42,221 bases of DNA. Origin: Priapulus caudatus. Taxonomy: Eukaryota; Priapulida; Priapulimorpha; Priapulimorphida; Priapulidae. Both the position numbers and the translations under genes were made by a program. How positions within the stretch are numbered: position 1 is the stretch's first letter; every line of letters starts with the position of its first letter. Where the stretch lies: the NCBI RefSeq assembly GCF_000485595.1, contig NW_014577451.1, positions 220,936-263,156 on the forward strand. The letters are read 5' to 3'. Shown piece after piece: positions 29,877-41,180 of the stretch. The notes under the pieces are model-generated. The model saw nothing but the letters and a program-made list of their open reading frames with translations. It did not search any database and was not told the origin of the DNA.

Positions 29877-30615
29877 CATTCCGATGCCTCGATAACATAA
29901 CCAGATGACCAATCACGCACTGTCGCGTTGACTGTTTGTGACAACACAAAACACGGGCGCTGTAATGCTTTTTGCAACCCTATACTAAGTACGATCCAAG
30001 CTGTCATGTTTCCAACTGAAACACTCAAAGAAAGACTGAACCAAACCTGGAGTTCTGCGTTGTCATGGCTACGCGATGTCCTAGACCTGGCTAACAACCT
30101 CTATTACGCATAGAAACTATACATGATAATAATAACTATAGATTAATCATCCGTTTTAAGTTGAATGAGGATTGGTAATTTTTACCACAAAGTATATTTA
30201 CCGACATAATAATCGACAGATTAATAAATAATATCAATATTATTTCGTATACGTACGTACCGCCATGTTTTTTTGCTTGCTTGCGTACCTGATTGCATGT
30301 ATATGTGTGTTTTTTGACATATGGGCCTCGGTAATTTTGAACGTTAATTAACCATCAGTTTGTTTTGCTTGCCTACCTGTGTTTGTGCACATGCATTTGC
30401 GTGTATGCGTTTTTCATATATGCGCCACGGTAATTTTGAAGGCAATGGAAACTCCGCGAAATGTAGGATATCGTGGCCCATATATTTTTTGTTTGCGTAC
30501 CCGTGATTGCGTGTATGTGTTTTTTCCCCATATGGGCTACAGTAATTTTTAAGGCAGTTTGTTTTGCTTGCATACCGGTGCTTGCGTTTATCTGTTAGCG
30601 TGTAGGCGTGTATAA
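29877..30615 (+). repeat. R-family repeat, copy R3, second part
   Basis: Continues from GATGCCTCGATAACATAACC through GATTGGTAATTTTTACCAC and the B monomers up to GTGTATAA, where a small MITE is inserted. It contains the intact GTTTTTCATATATGCGCC site that R2 shows interrupted. Confidence 0.8.
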
Positions 30616-30768
30616 TATCAAGAGCTAATAATACCTCTATTAGCTCTTGATAATATTAGCTCTTGTAATATTATTGTATAATAAAATTGTATAAATTGTA
30701 TAAATGTAATTGTATAATTGTATAAATTGTATAAATTGTATAATAAAATTGTATTATTAGCTCTTGAT
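30616..30768. mobile_element. Small MITE, TATCAAGAGCTAATAATA ends
   Basis: This 153-bp insertion has inverted repeats TATCAAGAGCTAATAATAC and complement. R2 at 15620-15635 (GTGTATAATATGTG) is the empty site. The comparison implies a 3-bp duplication (TAA, AAT or ATA; alignment is ambiguous), compatible with a TWA target. An extra internal copy of the terminal repeat and AATTGTATAAATTGTATAA repeats fill the interior. Confidence 0.8.
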
Positions 30769-31104
30769 AATATGTGTTTTCCACATATTATACATAGGGC
30801 ACGAGAACTTTGAAGGCAATGGCAACTCCGTGAACTGCATACGCAAAAAAACCATACCATATTACCAATTTTGCCATTATGCCAACATTTCCATATTGCA
30901 ATTATACCATAAATGCAGACGCAATGTGCATGTGCGTTTGTGTGAGCGCGTGCGTGCGTCGCATACAAAGCAATACTATCCCCATTAAAAATATACGTGG
31001 ATTGCGTGCACGCTAGGCAATAGTTTTAGCCTAAAGAAATTGTTTACGCCGTTCGACATTTCTATAACACAAAAACCACGACGCGCCAATGCCTTCAATG
31101 TTTG
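30769..31104 (+). repeat. R-family repeat, copy R3, third part
   Basis: From ATATGTGTTTTCC to GCCTTCAATGTTTG, collinear with R2 15626-15967. It ends at the left border of the hAT element. Confidence 0.85.
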
Positions 31105-31788
31105 CAGGGGCGTCGATAGCGGGGGGATGCATCCCCCCACTCATTGACGTAGGGGGGGGCGTGTACAATCATCCCTCTGCTTTCAGGAGGAAAATGAGAA
31201 AAGATGAAAATAAGGAAATTTACCCCATGTCATAAAATTGTTCCGTGTTTGCCTTCAAAATTCTCATCGCTCGCGTTTATTTTACATACGCCTCCACAGT
31301 ACACTGCAGACGTATTGTCTAGACGCATTGTCTGGTTTGCTGGATACAATGTATACACATCACATACATTTATGATCAACATCGGCGACGCTTACGCTTA
31401 CGCTACGCTTGCGCTTGCAGTTGCAAATATGCTATGCCTGCTGTATAACTCTCCTGTATAACGCTGCTATCTAACTCTGTATTCCAGTGTTGTAGTTGGA
31501 GGGGGTTGCGTGTTATTAAACCTCTGGGAGCAAAAGAAAAAAATAACCCTAGAATTCACAAATATTGCACCTACAATTTCAATTTTTTCGCGTGGCATGC
31601 CCCAGACCCCTACTGTTACGTGAACGGCCACAGTATGTTTATTTGAATTATGTGCTTGCCGATTGGTGGCGTAACTAGTTAAGTTGAGTAAGGTGAACAG
31701 TCGCCATATTATTTCTGCTGAGCTTACGATTTTGTAATGTCTCAGATAAAGCGTTTGAAAACCTCAAAAATCACATTTTTTTTTTAAA

Positions 31789-33337
31789 GTCATGAAGGAG
31801 AAGATGGAGAACTGGATGTCGGCAGCATTCCAGCTGAAAGGGATGAAGGGTATAGAGAGGAAACAAGCAAGAGCCCTGAACCCAGTGTCAGTGAAGAGGC
31901 AGTCGAAAATAATGGAGACGATGACCATTGGATGAGCCCCAATCATCCTCCCGAACCCGGAATAATCCCGGCAAAAGAAACCGCAACCCAAAAAATCTAC
32001 TTCCAGGCCAAGTGGTTCATAATCTATCCATGGCTTCACTATGTGCCATCACTAAAACGGGTAGTTTGCTTCTATTGCTCGCAAGCAGAGAAACGGGGCC
32101 ACTTAAAAATGTCAAAAAACAAGAAGCCAGCTTTCGTCACTTCCTGTTTTGACAACTGGAAAAAGGCAACATCTAGGTTCGAGAGTCACCAAGCTTCAGA
32201 ATCACAGGAATCTGCTGTGCAACGAGTTCTTCAATGTCTTAGCTGACCATCGACGCTCAGATGAAACAGCCAACATGAAGGCAACAACATGGAAGTAGTC
32301 CAGCAAACAGCCCTTGCTAAAGGTCTTCCACAGCTTTGCGGTATCTCCTGTGTCAGTGTCGTTACCTTTCTCTGAAACATGCTCCTGAGGAGAGAAACTC
32401 ATCCACTCCTGAAACTTTTCCGCGCAAGGTGATGGTGGATTTGGATGAATATCTCAAAACGGAGCGAAATAGAAGTTTCACTTCACCGCAAAGCACAGAA
32501 GAGATATTATAACGAGATTACACAGATGTTCAGTTCAGACAAAGAAATTCGAGATCAGCAACACCCTATGGCCGACACACGATATCGCAAGGAATGGACC
32601 CTTCGGTGTCATGGTAGACGGCACACAAGACATCAGCGGTGTAGAACAAGAGTCGATATGTTTTAGGCATGTAGACGACAATCTTCATGTGCATGAGGAC
32701 TTCGTTGGCTTGTACGAACTTCTATCACATCCAGTGAAGTAATTGTCAACATGATTTTCGACGTCATCACCCGCCTGTCACTACCAAGTAATAACTTGAA
32801 AGCTCAGACGTATGACGGGGCAGCCAACATGATGGGTCAGTACAAGGGGTGTCAAGCTAAGGTGAAGGATCGACAACCGCTGGCATTACATTTTCATTGC
32901 GGATCTCACGTTGCAAATCTTATCATGCAGAATGCAGTTTCTGGTTGCCCTGCTGTTCGAAAAGCTATCCAGTGGGTGCATGAGCTTGGTGTTCTGTTCA
33001 AGAGATCTGGAAAGTTCAAAGTGGCTTGTACGAACTTCCCATCACATCCGGTGAAGTAATTGCCAACATGATTTTCGACGTCATTACCCGCCTGTCACTA
33101 TCAAGTGATAACTTGAGAGCCCAGACGTATGACGGGGCAGCCAACATAATGGGTCAGTACAAGGGGTGTCAAGCTAAGGTAAAGGATCGACAACCGCTGG
33201 CATTACATTTTCATTGCGGATCTCACGTTGCAAATCTTATCATGCAGAATCCAGTTTCTGGTTGCCCTGCTGTTCGAGAAGCTATCCAGTGGGTGCATGA
33301 GCTTGGTGTTCTGTTCAAGAGATCTGGAAAGTTCAAA
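31789..33337 (+). pseudogene. hAT transposase relic, TTF zinc finger / DUF4371 type (ZMYM1-like)
   Basis: The exon seems to start after TTTTTTTAAAG at about 31789 with an acidic leader. Then comes a TTF-type zinc finger: KIYFQAKWFIIYPWLHYV, VVCFYC, FVTSCFDNWKKATSRFESH (about 31990-32190). After a frameshift near 32240 and at least one more, DUF4371 follows: the VDGTQDIS region near 32610-32640, FRHVDDNLHVHEDFVGLYE, TYDGAANMMGQYKGCQAKV and HFHCGSHVANLIMQNAVSG. The first catalytic aspartate region and the YDGAANM signature match the family. The exon ends at a strong donor (AAA/GTGAGT, 33337/33338). The C-terminal hAT dimerisation domain is not in the window. Frameshifts and an internal duplication make it inactive. 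Confidence 0.8.
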
Positions 33338-33338
33338 G
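32707..33338 (+). repeat. Tandem duplication of 316 bp within the transposase
   Basis: 32707-33022 and 33023-33338 are almost identical (a few substitutions). The unit is 316 bp, not a multiple of three, so the first copy runs into a stop shortly after the junction. Only the second copy is followed by the splice donor. Confidence 0.95.
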
Positions 33339-33344
33339 TGAGTA

Positions 33345-35690
33345 CAAAATTATCAATTTCAAACATTTCTATTTTAATATTTAATATTTTGTAGTTGTAG
33401 TTTTATAAGTATTGTGTGTTGACTGCTAATTGTTTCTAAGGTGATGCAAACAACGACTATCAGTATTCACTCGTATCACAACTATTCGGTCCATGTGTAA
33501 CGATTAAGTTTAACGTTACTTGATAGTTATAGATTGTGATGTCGTATTCGTAGCCAAAAGACATAGTGAAAGACAAGTCAAAGAATATATACCATGACTA
33601 GTTGTTTAATTTAGACTCAACACAGCACTGTTACAATGTACAAGCGGTCGCGTCTGGCATCGAAGGAGCATTCCTCGATTTCTGCTCGTGCAGCAGTTTA
33701 AATAGGCGTCGCCACGCGCGCGGTGCATGCTCAGCCACNGCTAGGAGCAGAGTATGACGAGACGGCGGAGAATAAACGGGCGCGTCATGCGGCAGTTATT
33801 TACGCAAGCATACCCTGGCCATGTTAGGTCCTCAGCGAAGCAGATCCTGATAGCATAAATACCTGACGGAATAAGATGAAGAGACACAACGTTACGCACT
33901 CTTGAAGGGCCATGCGCACGCTTTAGAGACGAAGCGGTAACTTCGGGTGCACAGTAGGAAAAGCCGTTACAAGAGAGGGTAAATCGTGACGAAAACGCCA
34001 CCAGGTGCGAGGCACTTATCGTAACGGGGCTGTGGTGCAAACCATGTGGATCCAGTGTCAAGCCTACGGGATAGAGATGCGCAGTAAGGAATGAGAAGCC
34101 TGAGACATGAAAGTCGGTTAGGGCATCATGAAGACGCTGAAGGTCAAGCGCAAGCAACATACAGCCTAGAGCTGGGGAAGAGAAGGTCAAAGGTCATGAG
34201 CAAGGATGCGGAGGCAATCCATTTCAGTCGGAATGGCAAAGCCTACCACTGATAGGGGCAGAACAGCTTGACATAGAATGGGTTATTTTTTGCAGGCGAA
34301 CGGCGACACATGCAGAGAGATTTGCCCTGAACGATTGGCAATACGGCAATGTCTGCGGATAATCCGCGCAAACGGACAGGAGCTGCCCGAGATGAGTGTC
34401 AGCAAACCGTTATAAACTAGGACGGCCTATAGGAAAGAGTCGATAGCCTGGGGCCATTATGTAAGCCGACTGAGGGAGCTTACACCACACGATCTATCTG
34501 GTTCACACTCTCTTCAGAAGGGCAAGATAGAAGAGAGCGATAATGCAGGAAAACAACGATAGAAATTAAAAATGCAGATAAATAGAGAAAATTAGTTCAG
34601 GCAAGCTGAAAGCCACACGGATACCTATCATCTCCGTGCACCACTGACAGTGTCAATGCCCATCGTGGCATAATACCTTGTGAAAGTAGAGAGGATGTGA
34701 GATGAAATTATTTAATCGACAGCGATTCCAGTACGACGCTGATAAATGAAAGATAGCTTCATGGACATCAAAGCAAGTACAGGGCTACCAGCTGATAACG
34801 AGAAAGTAGAGATCTGAGAGGCAAATCGGCGCAAGCATATGAATAGTCCTGGAGAGACTGAGTTGTCCGCTCGCAGGGAATCGCCGATGCATACCCTACA
34901 ATAAGGGAAACAATAGTGTATAGCACAAATTAGAGGAATTAGATTGGGTATGTTGAACTCGACTTTTCTCGTCCCCGAACAATGCCTATCCTGAACATGA
35001 CTTAACAGGAATGCTATCACTTGACGGAGAGAAATGTTCAAGGACTTTGGACAGGAGGAGAGAATGTAGCCAGTATAACGTGATGCAGACAGACAGATGC
35101 TGAGGCCAGGGGAGCCGAGCATACAGAAATCGCGACTGGGAATGGAGCGTATGCAGCACGATGAGTCGTATCCAAAGGGGACGCATGGTAAAAGCTAATG
35201 GCGATCCCAGAATTTCACGAAGCTGGCAGACAAGCAAGGACATTTCGGATCGGAGCAGACGGTGTCCCAAGTGGAGGTGAGGAAGATACCGTGGTTATCT
35301 CCCAACACAGGAGAAAGCCTGCCCCTAGTCTGTGGAGGATCAGCAAGTGGGGTTGGAACTCAAACAGTAGAGGAGAGTGAGACGCACAGCAGGACAAGCA
35401 GTTGGTGAGCGTTCTGAACTGGCCATGGCCACCGCCTAAAGTTAGCTGACCACTTACCGAATCTGCTGGATAGGTGGATAAACAAAAAAAACAGAACAAG
35501 GAATCTGCGATCACGGAGCAGCGAAGTAAACCAGTGGCTGAGACCACTACATAGCTAATCGAGATATCTCGCTGGAACGGGAGATCGTCTCTCGGGACGA
35601 TCGAATATCGTGAAGAATAAGATAAATGTTAGGTGATGCTGCGCTCGATCAAGCACCCACCTGCCGTCGAAAGTTCCCGCTTCCACGCGG
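33345..35690. other. Decayed DNA, probably retrotransposon gag/protease side
   Basis: No reading frame of note on the plus strand. The position upstream of reverse transcriptase suggests the gag/protease part of the same element, but I cannot find a CCHC knuckle or a protease active site. A single N lies at 33739. On the minus strand TATTTAAA (33704-33697) sits in GC-rich sequence and could be a promoter of a reverse-oriented LTR. Confidence 0.35.
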
Positions 35691-36340
35691 CAGGTCGCGA
35701 TAAAGGATAGCCGACATGTCGCGACTGGGAGTTCATCCGGAACCAGCGAAGCGCAGAGCATTGGGCTTCCACCCGCTCGCGTAGTGCGCCAGAAGGGACT
35801 GGAAGCGTTTCGGATTTTGTATCGACTTACCGAGGGCTTAACCGGCGATAGTTTCGACAGGACGCGTTTCCCTACCGAGATGGACGGAACTTACGTTGAC
35901 GCGCTGGGAGGAGCATACTGGTTCGCCAGCATTAAATTGATAGCAGCAGAGCTACTGGCAGGTAGAAATGACGAGAAGTCGAAGGAGATGTCACAGATTC
36001 CCACGTAAGGACGCTTTTGCTGGCGGGTTTCCGGAGTGATGCCGTTCGGATTTTCCGAACGCACGCGGCGACCTTTCAGCGACTACTAGGGGTGGTCCTG
36101 CGAGGGGGCCCTGCTAGGCCCGGAAATGCTTAGTTTACCGGATGACATCATCATCTTTGAAAAAACGTTCGTAGGAGACCTCCGAGAATCTAGAGAACAG
36201 TTTCGACCGGCTGAGAGCAAGCCAAACCTAAAATTAAAGCCAGCAAAATCATGTATTTCGGAGAACAGTTAAATATCTAGGGCACATAGTGACGGGAGGA
36301 GGATTAGACATGCGACCAGCAGATAGAAGCGTAGCAACTT
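35690..36340 (+). pseudogene. Ty3/gypsy reverse transcriptase, decayed
   Basis: Fragments in changing frames fall in the correct order: VRQKGLEAFR and the following tyrosine-rich stretch (the VRKKDG...RFCIDYRGLN region), then EMDGTYVDALGGAYWFAS, SGVMPFGF, TFQRLLGVVLRG, PDDIIIF (damaged catalytic YLDD-type motif), then LKPAKS and LGHIV-like sequence. Reverse transcriptase copies element RNA into DNA in virus-like particles. At least six frame changes or stops are visible. Confidence 0.75.
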
Positions 36341-36559
36341 GCCGAACACCACGATACCGTGAGGGAGACTCGGAGTTTTTCTAGGGAAAAACAAAATAAA
36401 AGAAACCGTCATATTACATGCGATTCAGATTAACTGGATTTTCTACTATAGCAGGCGCTCTATTAGATGTTGACGAAAAATGGAGTTAAATTAGGTAGGG
36501 AGAAGACGGCAAAGAGCGTTGCGGCAGCTTCAAGCGAGATCGCTGACCTCTGGCGCTCA

Positions 36560-36980
36560 TATTAGCTTACCCGCACATCAGAGGACCAATTCATAATTGA
36601 GATATACGGATGCGAGCAATAACAGCTTAGGAGCTGTGTTGTCGCGAGGTATGCAGAATGGAGCGAGGCAGAAGGTAGTAGCATCGCCAGCTCGACGCTG
36701 AACAACTCGCAGGCGAGATACTGTCACCCCGAAAAATTCACCAAGCAAAGGAATTGTTAGCAGTAGTGGTATCTTGTCAAACAGACCACCATTATCAGTG
36801 GGAGAGACGCATTCAAAATAAGAACATCGATCATGCATTCGTTGACTTGTGTGGTCATTTCACCAGAACGGAGGGATGTAGCCGATTGGATAGCTAGTAT
36901 TATGATACGTACGACTTAGAGTGAGCACCGGAAAGACCAGCATACACCAAGAATGGCGGATGCGTTATCACGTAAACAGT
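36560..36980 (+). pseudogene. Ty3/gypsy RNase H, decayed
   Basis: The sequence reads, with frame changes, NSLGAVLSRGMQNGARQK, then STLNNSQARY, a KELLAVVV-like stretch, FKIRTDH-like sequence, and finally RMADALSRKQ, which corresponds to the conserved N-ADALSR motif at the end of RNase H in Ty3/gypsy elements. Confidence 0.7.
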
Positions 36981-37589
36981 AGGAAATGGCCGCGAACGAG
37001 AACTGCCAGACGCAGGCATGGAATTGATAAGGAGCGGATGCCCGACCAAGCGATGGAGATGCAATCAAGCGGAGAGAGAAAACGCACGTTCATGGAGGAA
37101 GAAACGAGGAGAAGAGTAAGCGAGGAATCAAACAGCATTGCAGTCGTGGACGAGAAGATCCTGCCATGGAATATGACCACCAGATCTGTAATGGGAGGAG
37201 AGACGCTTCTCAAATTGAGGGATAGGAGCCAGCGTGGGCAGGTGCTAGAGTGACCGAGGAGATGCGAGAGGATCGCAGATGAGAATCCGTCAGGGTCAAG
37301 GGGAGGCCATTGATGTCATGGAACCCGGAAAATATGTAGGAGGTTTACAGGATAGGACGCCTTAATTGTTTTCTTCAAGGAACGAAAAGAAGGGCGTTGC
37401 GACAGAACTACTGAGTTTGGCAGAGATGTGCAGGAATGGGCAGTCGGTAGCTGCGACCAAGGCCCTTACATGCGGCAAGGGAACGTCGCACGGCTGGTCA
37501 CGAAAGCGTATGGAGAGTGGAGATCAGGGCAGGTGCAGGAAGGCAAATTGTATAGACGATGGGAGGACGCGGTCACGCCGACTCTCCCA

Positions 37590-38640
37590 TACTTCAGTTG
37601 GTGATACCAAGGAATTGCAAAGAGAAATATTTCAGCAACTACATTACCATCGTACAGCAGGACATCAAGGGATGAAGCGGAGTAGATCAGCATTCAAGCA
37701 ACGGTCTACTGGCCACACTACACAAAAGATATCAAAAGATGGTGCCAGTACTGCACTGTCTGTGCGCGGAGAAAGCCTGGAAAAGGGTTTAGAAGGGGAA
37801 GGTTAAAACAGTCGGAGGTGGGCGCTCCATTCGAACGGATCGCCATCGACATCATGAGTCCGCTAGAAGAAACAGAGAGGGGGAATAAGGTTATCATGGT
37901 GGTATGCGACTATTTACACAAAGTGGACGGAGTGCTTTGCTCTGGCGAATCAGGAGGCGGTATACGGTAGCAGACGTCTTGGTGACAGAATACATCTGCC
38001 GATACGGGGGTTCCGTACAAAATTCACACCGATCAGGACCGGATTTTGAATCTCGTGTTTTCAGGGAGTCTGTGAGATCCTGCCAAATAGATAAAACAAG
38101 AACAACACCTTATCATCCTAGGTCCGATGGATTAGTAGAGCGATACAATAGAACGCTTCAACAAATGCATCATATTGCTTAATCAAAACAGGGACGACTG
38201 GGGAATAAATCATCTACCGTTTCTCGCGATGGCTTACGCACAACCGCACAAGCATCTACCGGATGTTCACCAAATTTAATGATGTTCGGAAGGGAGATAC
38301 ACATGCCAGTGGACGTCATGGTAGGACACCGCCAGGTGCCAGGCGGGAAGTGTCGCATGAGTACTTGCAATGGATTCTGGACGTCATGGGGAAGCCTACG
38401 ACTTTGCGAGGACAACATTGAAACAGCGGCGAAACGACAGAAACGGGCGTACGATAGAGGTGTTAGGCCAGATTACCTTCCGAGGGAGAGTTCGCATGGT
38501 ATTATGGTACCCGCGGCAGTTCCGAGGAAGTTAGGACATGGCTGGCAGGGGCCGTACTTAATCATACCGGGAAGGTGAGTGACCTACTCTACGTCATACA
38601 GCGGGAGCCACGGGGAAGAAGAAAAGTAGTGCAATCGACT
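37590..38640 (+). pseudogene. Ty3/gypsy integrase, decayed
   Basis: The HHCC zinc-binding region comes first: HYHRTAGHQGMKRS, then WCQYCTVC (37640-37760). The core follows: GAPFERIAIDIMSPL (first catalytic Asp near 37847), an HTDQD-like stretch near 38025 (second Asp), and TPYHPRSDGLVERYNRTLQ (catalytic Glu near 38138). A C-terminal GHGWQGPYLI motif and LLYVIQREPRGRRKVV (about 38535-38630) complete the usual gypsy order. Frameshifts occur near 37700, 37955, 38020 and 38170. I see no chromodomain and no envelope gene. Confidence 0.85.
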
Positions 38641-39447
38641 ACTTAAAGCCCTATAAAACGGAGCAACCACTGGTAGATTGGCGAGAACCCCCGAGAGAAG
38701 AGCAGAGGAGGCCCACAGACACGGCGAGGAAAGCGTTGAATGAGGAAGCGGAGGAAATTCCGTGGGAGATGTTATTTCAGGAACTGGCATTAGAAGAGAG
38801 GAAGTGACAAGAACAGACCTATGAAGCGATCTGGTCTAAGGCAGGGACAAGAGCCCGTATACCACCACAGGAGGATGGATTGTAGGGAAGAGGCCATTAT
38901 TTTATCTGTTTGGTTTTGTTTAGGTGGACAGAACGCTCAATCGACTCACATTTTAGGGATTTTTTATTACAGGACATATTTATATCCTTTGTAAGATTTA
39001 GATATAATATGATATATTATATATAAGACAGAAGTTTCCAGTTCACGGACACGTTGGAAGAGAAGAGCTGGGAGACAAAGGCGTATCCGAGGGCGGATAC
39101 TGAAAGTAGTTGGGGGGAGTTGTGGAGATCTCGGGGGTGTATAACTACAGAGTAGTAGACTAGATCGGGATGGACAGGCCGAACTCACCGTATGGATATA
39201 ATAACCATATATATAGACTAAAGGCAGGATAAAATATAGACAGCATGTAAACATTGACACCTGGGCGCGGCCATCTTTTACTGCTGGTGCTGCCGCCTGT
39301 CGGGCGAGAACAAGGAGTTACTGATGGGTTGCGCAATAATCCGTGCTAGCAACGCGTTGAGCAACTGAGTGCCTAACCGATGAGACATCGGGTACTGCCA
39401 GGTACGGATTGCACAACGCCTTAGAGGGGGGGGGTGTTGCCAGCTAG

Positions 39448-39456
39448 TATATAAGG
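39448..39456 (+). promoter_or_regulatory. TATA box in the LTR
   Basis: TATATAAGG, 568 bp into the LTR, followed by a long purine-rich leader (about 39490-39730). Confidence 0.55.
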
Positions 39457-40023
39457 CGCACAGAATCGCGGCTAGAGGCAGTTATTTTCAGGTCTAGGAA
39501 GAAGAGGAAGAAAAAGGAGAAGGAGAAGAAGCAGCCGAGAACGAGGAGAAAGAGGAAGAAGCAGTTAGGTACAGGTCCAGGAAGAACAGGAAGAGGAAGA
39601 GGAAGGAGGAGAGGAAGCAGCCGGGGACGAAGAGAAAGCGGGAGAGTTATTTTTCAGGGATAGGTTATAGGTAGGAAGACGGGAAGAAGAGGGAGAGGGA
39701 GGAAGAAACAGAAGGCGAGAGGGAACGACAGCGTTGTAGCGAGAGGATAGGAGCACAGGCTTTCAGGTAGGTGTAAACCAGAGCCGAACGGGAGAGGGGA
39801 ATAAAACGAGCGAAGAACCGCATTCTGGTAGAGCTAGGAGCGACTGCGAGGGTGATACCTGGGAGACTGTTTGGATACCTGGGAGACTGTTTGGATCCAC
39901 CAAGGCAAGGACGAACGTGAGGGAGGAAGACGGAGCCGGCGACGCGTAGATATTAGATGGGATCGATAAAAGGTCCGCTGCATATACGAATGCAGGGGAA
40001 TCATTTGTACATTAGTAACACGC

Positions 40024-40029
40024 AATAAA
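40024..40029 (+). promoter_or_regulatory. Polyadenylation signal in the LTR
   Basis: AATAAA about 195 bp before the LTR end, a plausible end of the R region. Confidence 0.5.
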
Positions 40030-40225
40030 AGCTATATAACCGTATCGTTAACCGAATCTCACCGTGTTCTGTTTAACTGGTGCTACCTGTTATTTGCTAC
40101 GTGTCATCGCCGTCCTGCCTAAATACACCGACAGGAGCGGACTCTGAATCCCACTACTGGACACGCGTTACGAACTAACGTCTGTCGAACCGTAGTCGGC
40201 CACCCTAGGGGCACTACAGGTTAAA

Positions 40226-40243
40226 TGAGGGCTCGTCCGGGAT
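40226..40243 (+). promoter_or_regulatory. Primer-binding site, tRNA-Pro type
   Basis: TGAGGGCTCGTCCGGGAT differs by one base from the well-known tRNA-Pro primer-binding site (TGGGGGCTCGTCCGGGAT). It starts seven bases after the LTR end, which independently supports the LTR border. Confidence 0.85.
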
Positions 40244-40314
40244 CGTTCGCATGAGGGAGTAGCGATAGCAAGCGTGCCAGTGATATAGACGGATAGTAAA
40301 CAGAGGATAAAAAT

Positions 40315-41090
40315 ATGTCGAGTTTTATAAAGAGAATACGGGAGTTTCTGACGCCCACGGAGATTCGACGTGGCGAGGTGGAATGCGTGCAGCCGGCCGA
40401 GGAGGCGAATGAGTCATCGACACAGCTGCGTGAACGAGGCAGTAAGGGTGAGTCCATTATTTTCGGACGGGGACAGGTACCGACGACCAGTCACGAGGGC
40501 GTATCCACCCCGGAGGAGGCTTCTAGGGATAGGAAGAGATCTCAGGAGGCAGCCAGTGATTATAGGGAGAATATAGCAGGATCAGGAAAAGGATTACAGG
40601 AAAGCTGGGAAGAAAATGAACAGGAAAGGGGACAGAAATACCACACCCCTACCCCACGCTGGAGTAAGCCGGGAAAGCGTACAGAGAGACTGGGGACGTC
40701 CGACCAGACAGTATAGCAGCATTTTAAAGGCAGAGAACGGCAGCAGGAATACTGATTTCGCACCTGACGAGGAAAAAGAAATTTTACAGGCACCTGAAAG
40801 AGATACGGCTACGGTTGGGGATATGCCCTACACCCGGAGGGAGTCGATGCAGGACCTGTCGTTAACACGTGAGAGAAGTCCGTGGCGCAGTACACCTGTA
40901 AAGGAACGAAAGCCTCCGAACTTTAGCCGGGGAGATGGAATTGCCTTAAAGCACTTCCTGATAAAGTTTGAGATAGTAACAGCCATCACGTCTTGCTCGA
41001 CAAAATTTCTGTCCAAAGTCTTGCCAAGGAATTCGCGAGAAGAAGGGAGAAGAGGCGCCAAACATTTGGGAATTTCTTAGAGTAGCGATC
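40315..41090 (+). pseudogene. gag of the Ty3/gypsy element, 3'-truncated
   Basis: ATG at 40315 opens a charged protein (MSSFIKRIREFLTPTEIRRG) about 70 bp after the primer-binding site. The first frame stops at 40714-40716, and a neighbouring frame continues with SSILKAENGS to about 41080. KPPNFSRGDGIALKHFLIKF resembles the start of a retrotransposon capsid domain (the P-F-G-W-F pattern). The homology stops near 41090, where unrelated DNA follows. It lies downstream of the LTR while pol lies upstream, so gag and pol belong to two partial units sharing one LTR. Confidence 0.7.
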
Positions 41091-41101
41091 TTTCTACTGT
41101 T

Positions 41102-41180
41102 ACAGTCGAACTTCGTTACAACGTACCTCCAGGCTCCAGGGAATCAGTACGTTATAACGATAGTTCGCTGTAACCAATTC
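41102..41180 (+). repeat. Possible pogo-like MITE end
   Basis: ACAGTCGAACTTCGTTACAA, followed by ACGTTATAACGATAGTTCGC, resembles the CAGTCGAACCTCGTTATAAC-type termini of pogo/Tigger MITEs. No matching second end is seen, so it is probably a fragment. Confidence 0.35.

Larger units (their letters stand above)
38881..40218 (+). repeat. Long terminal repeat of the Ty3/gypsy element
   Basis: Begins TGTAG and ends CTACA (inverted TG...CA ends). It is placed directly after a purine-rich stretch (AGGAGGATGGA, 38869-38879) at its 5' side and seven bases before a primer-binding site at its 3' side. Inside lie a TATA box (39448-39456) and two AATAAA signals (39801, 40024), in the order expected for U3-R-U5. 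Length 1338 bp. I could not find a second LTR in the window. Confidence 0.8.

Noticed and set aside
33741-35547. Minus-strand frames of 94-149 codons
   Set aside because: No recognisable domain. They lie opposite DNA that is probably decayed retrotransposon in plus orientation and are interrupted by stops in any plausible extension.
35690-41090. An endogenous retrovirus with envelope
   Set aside because: I see no envelope-like frame between integrase and LTR; the gap of about 240 bp is too small. Motif order fits a plain Ty3/gypsy retrotransposon.
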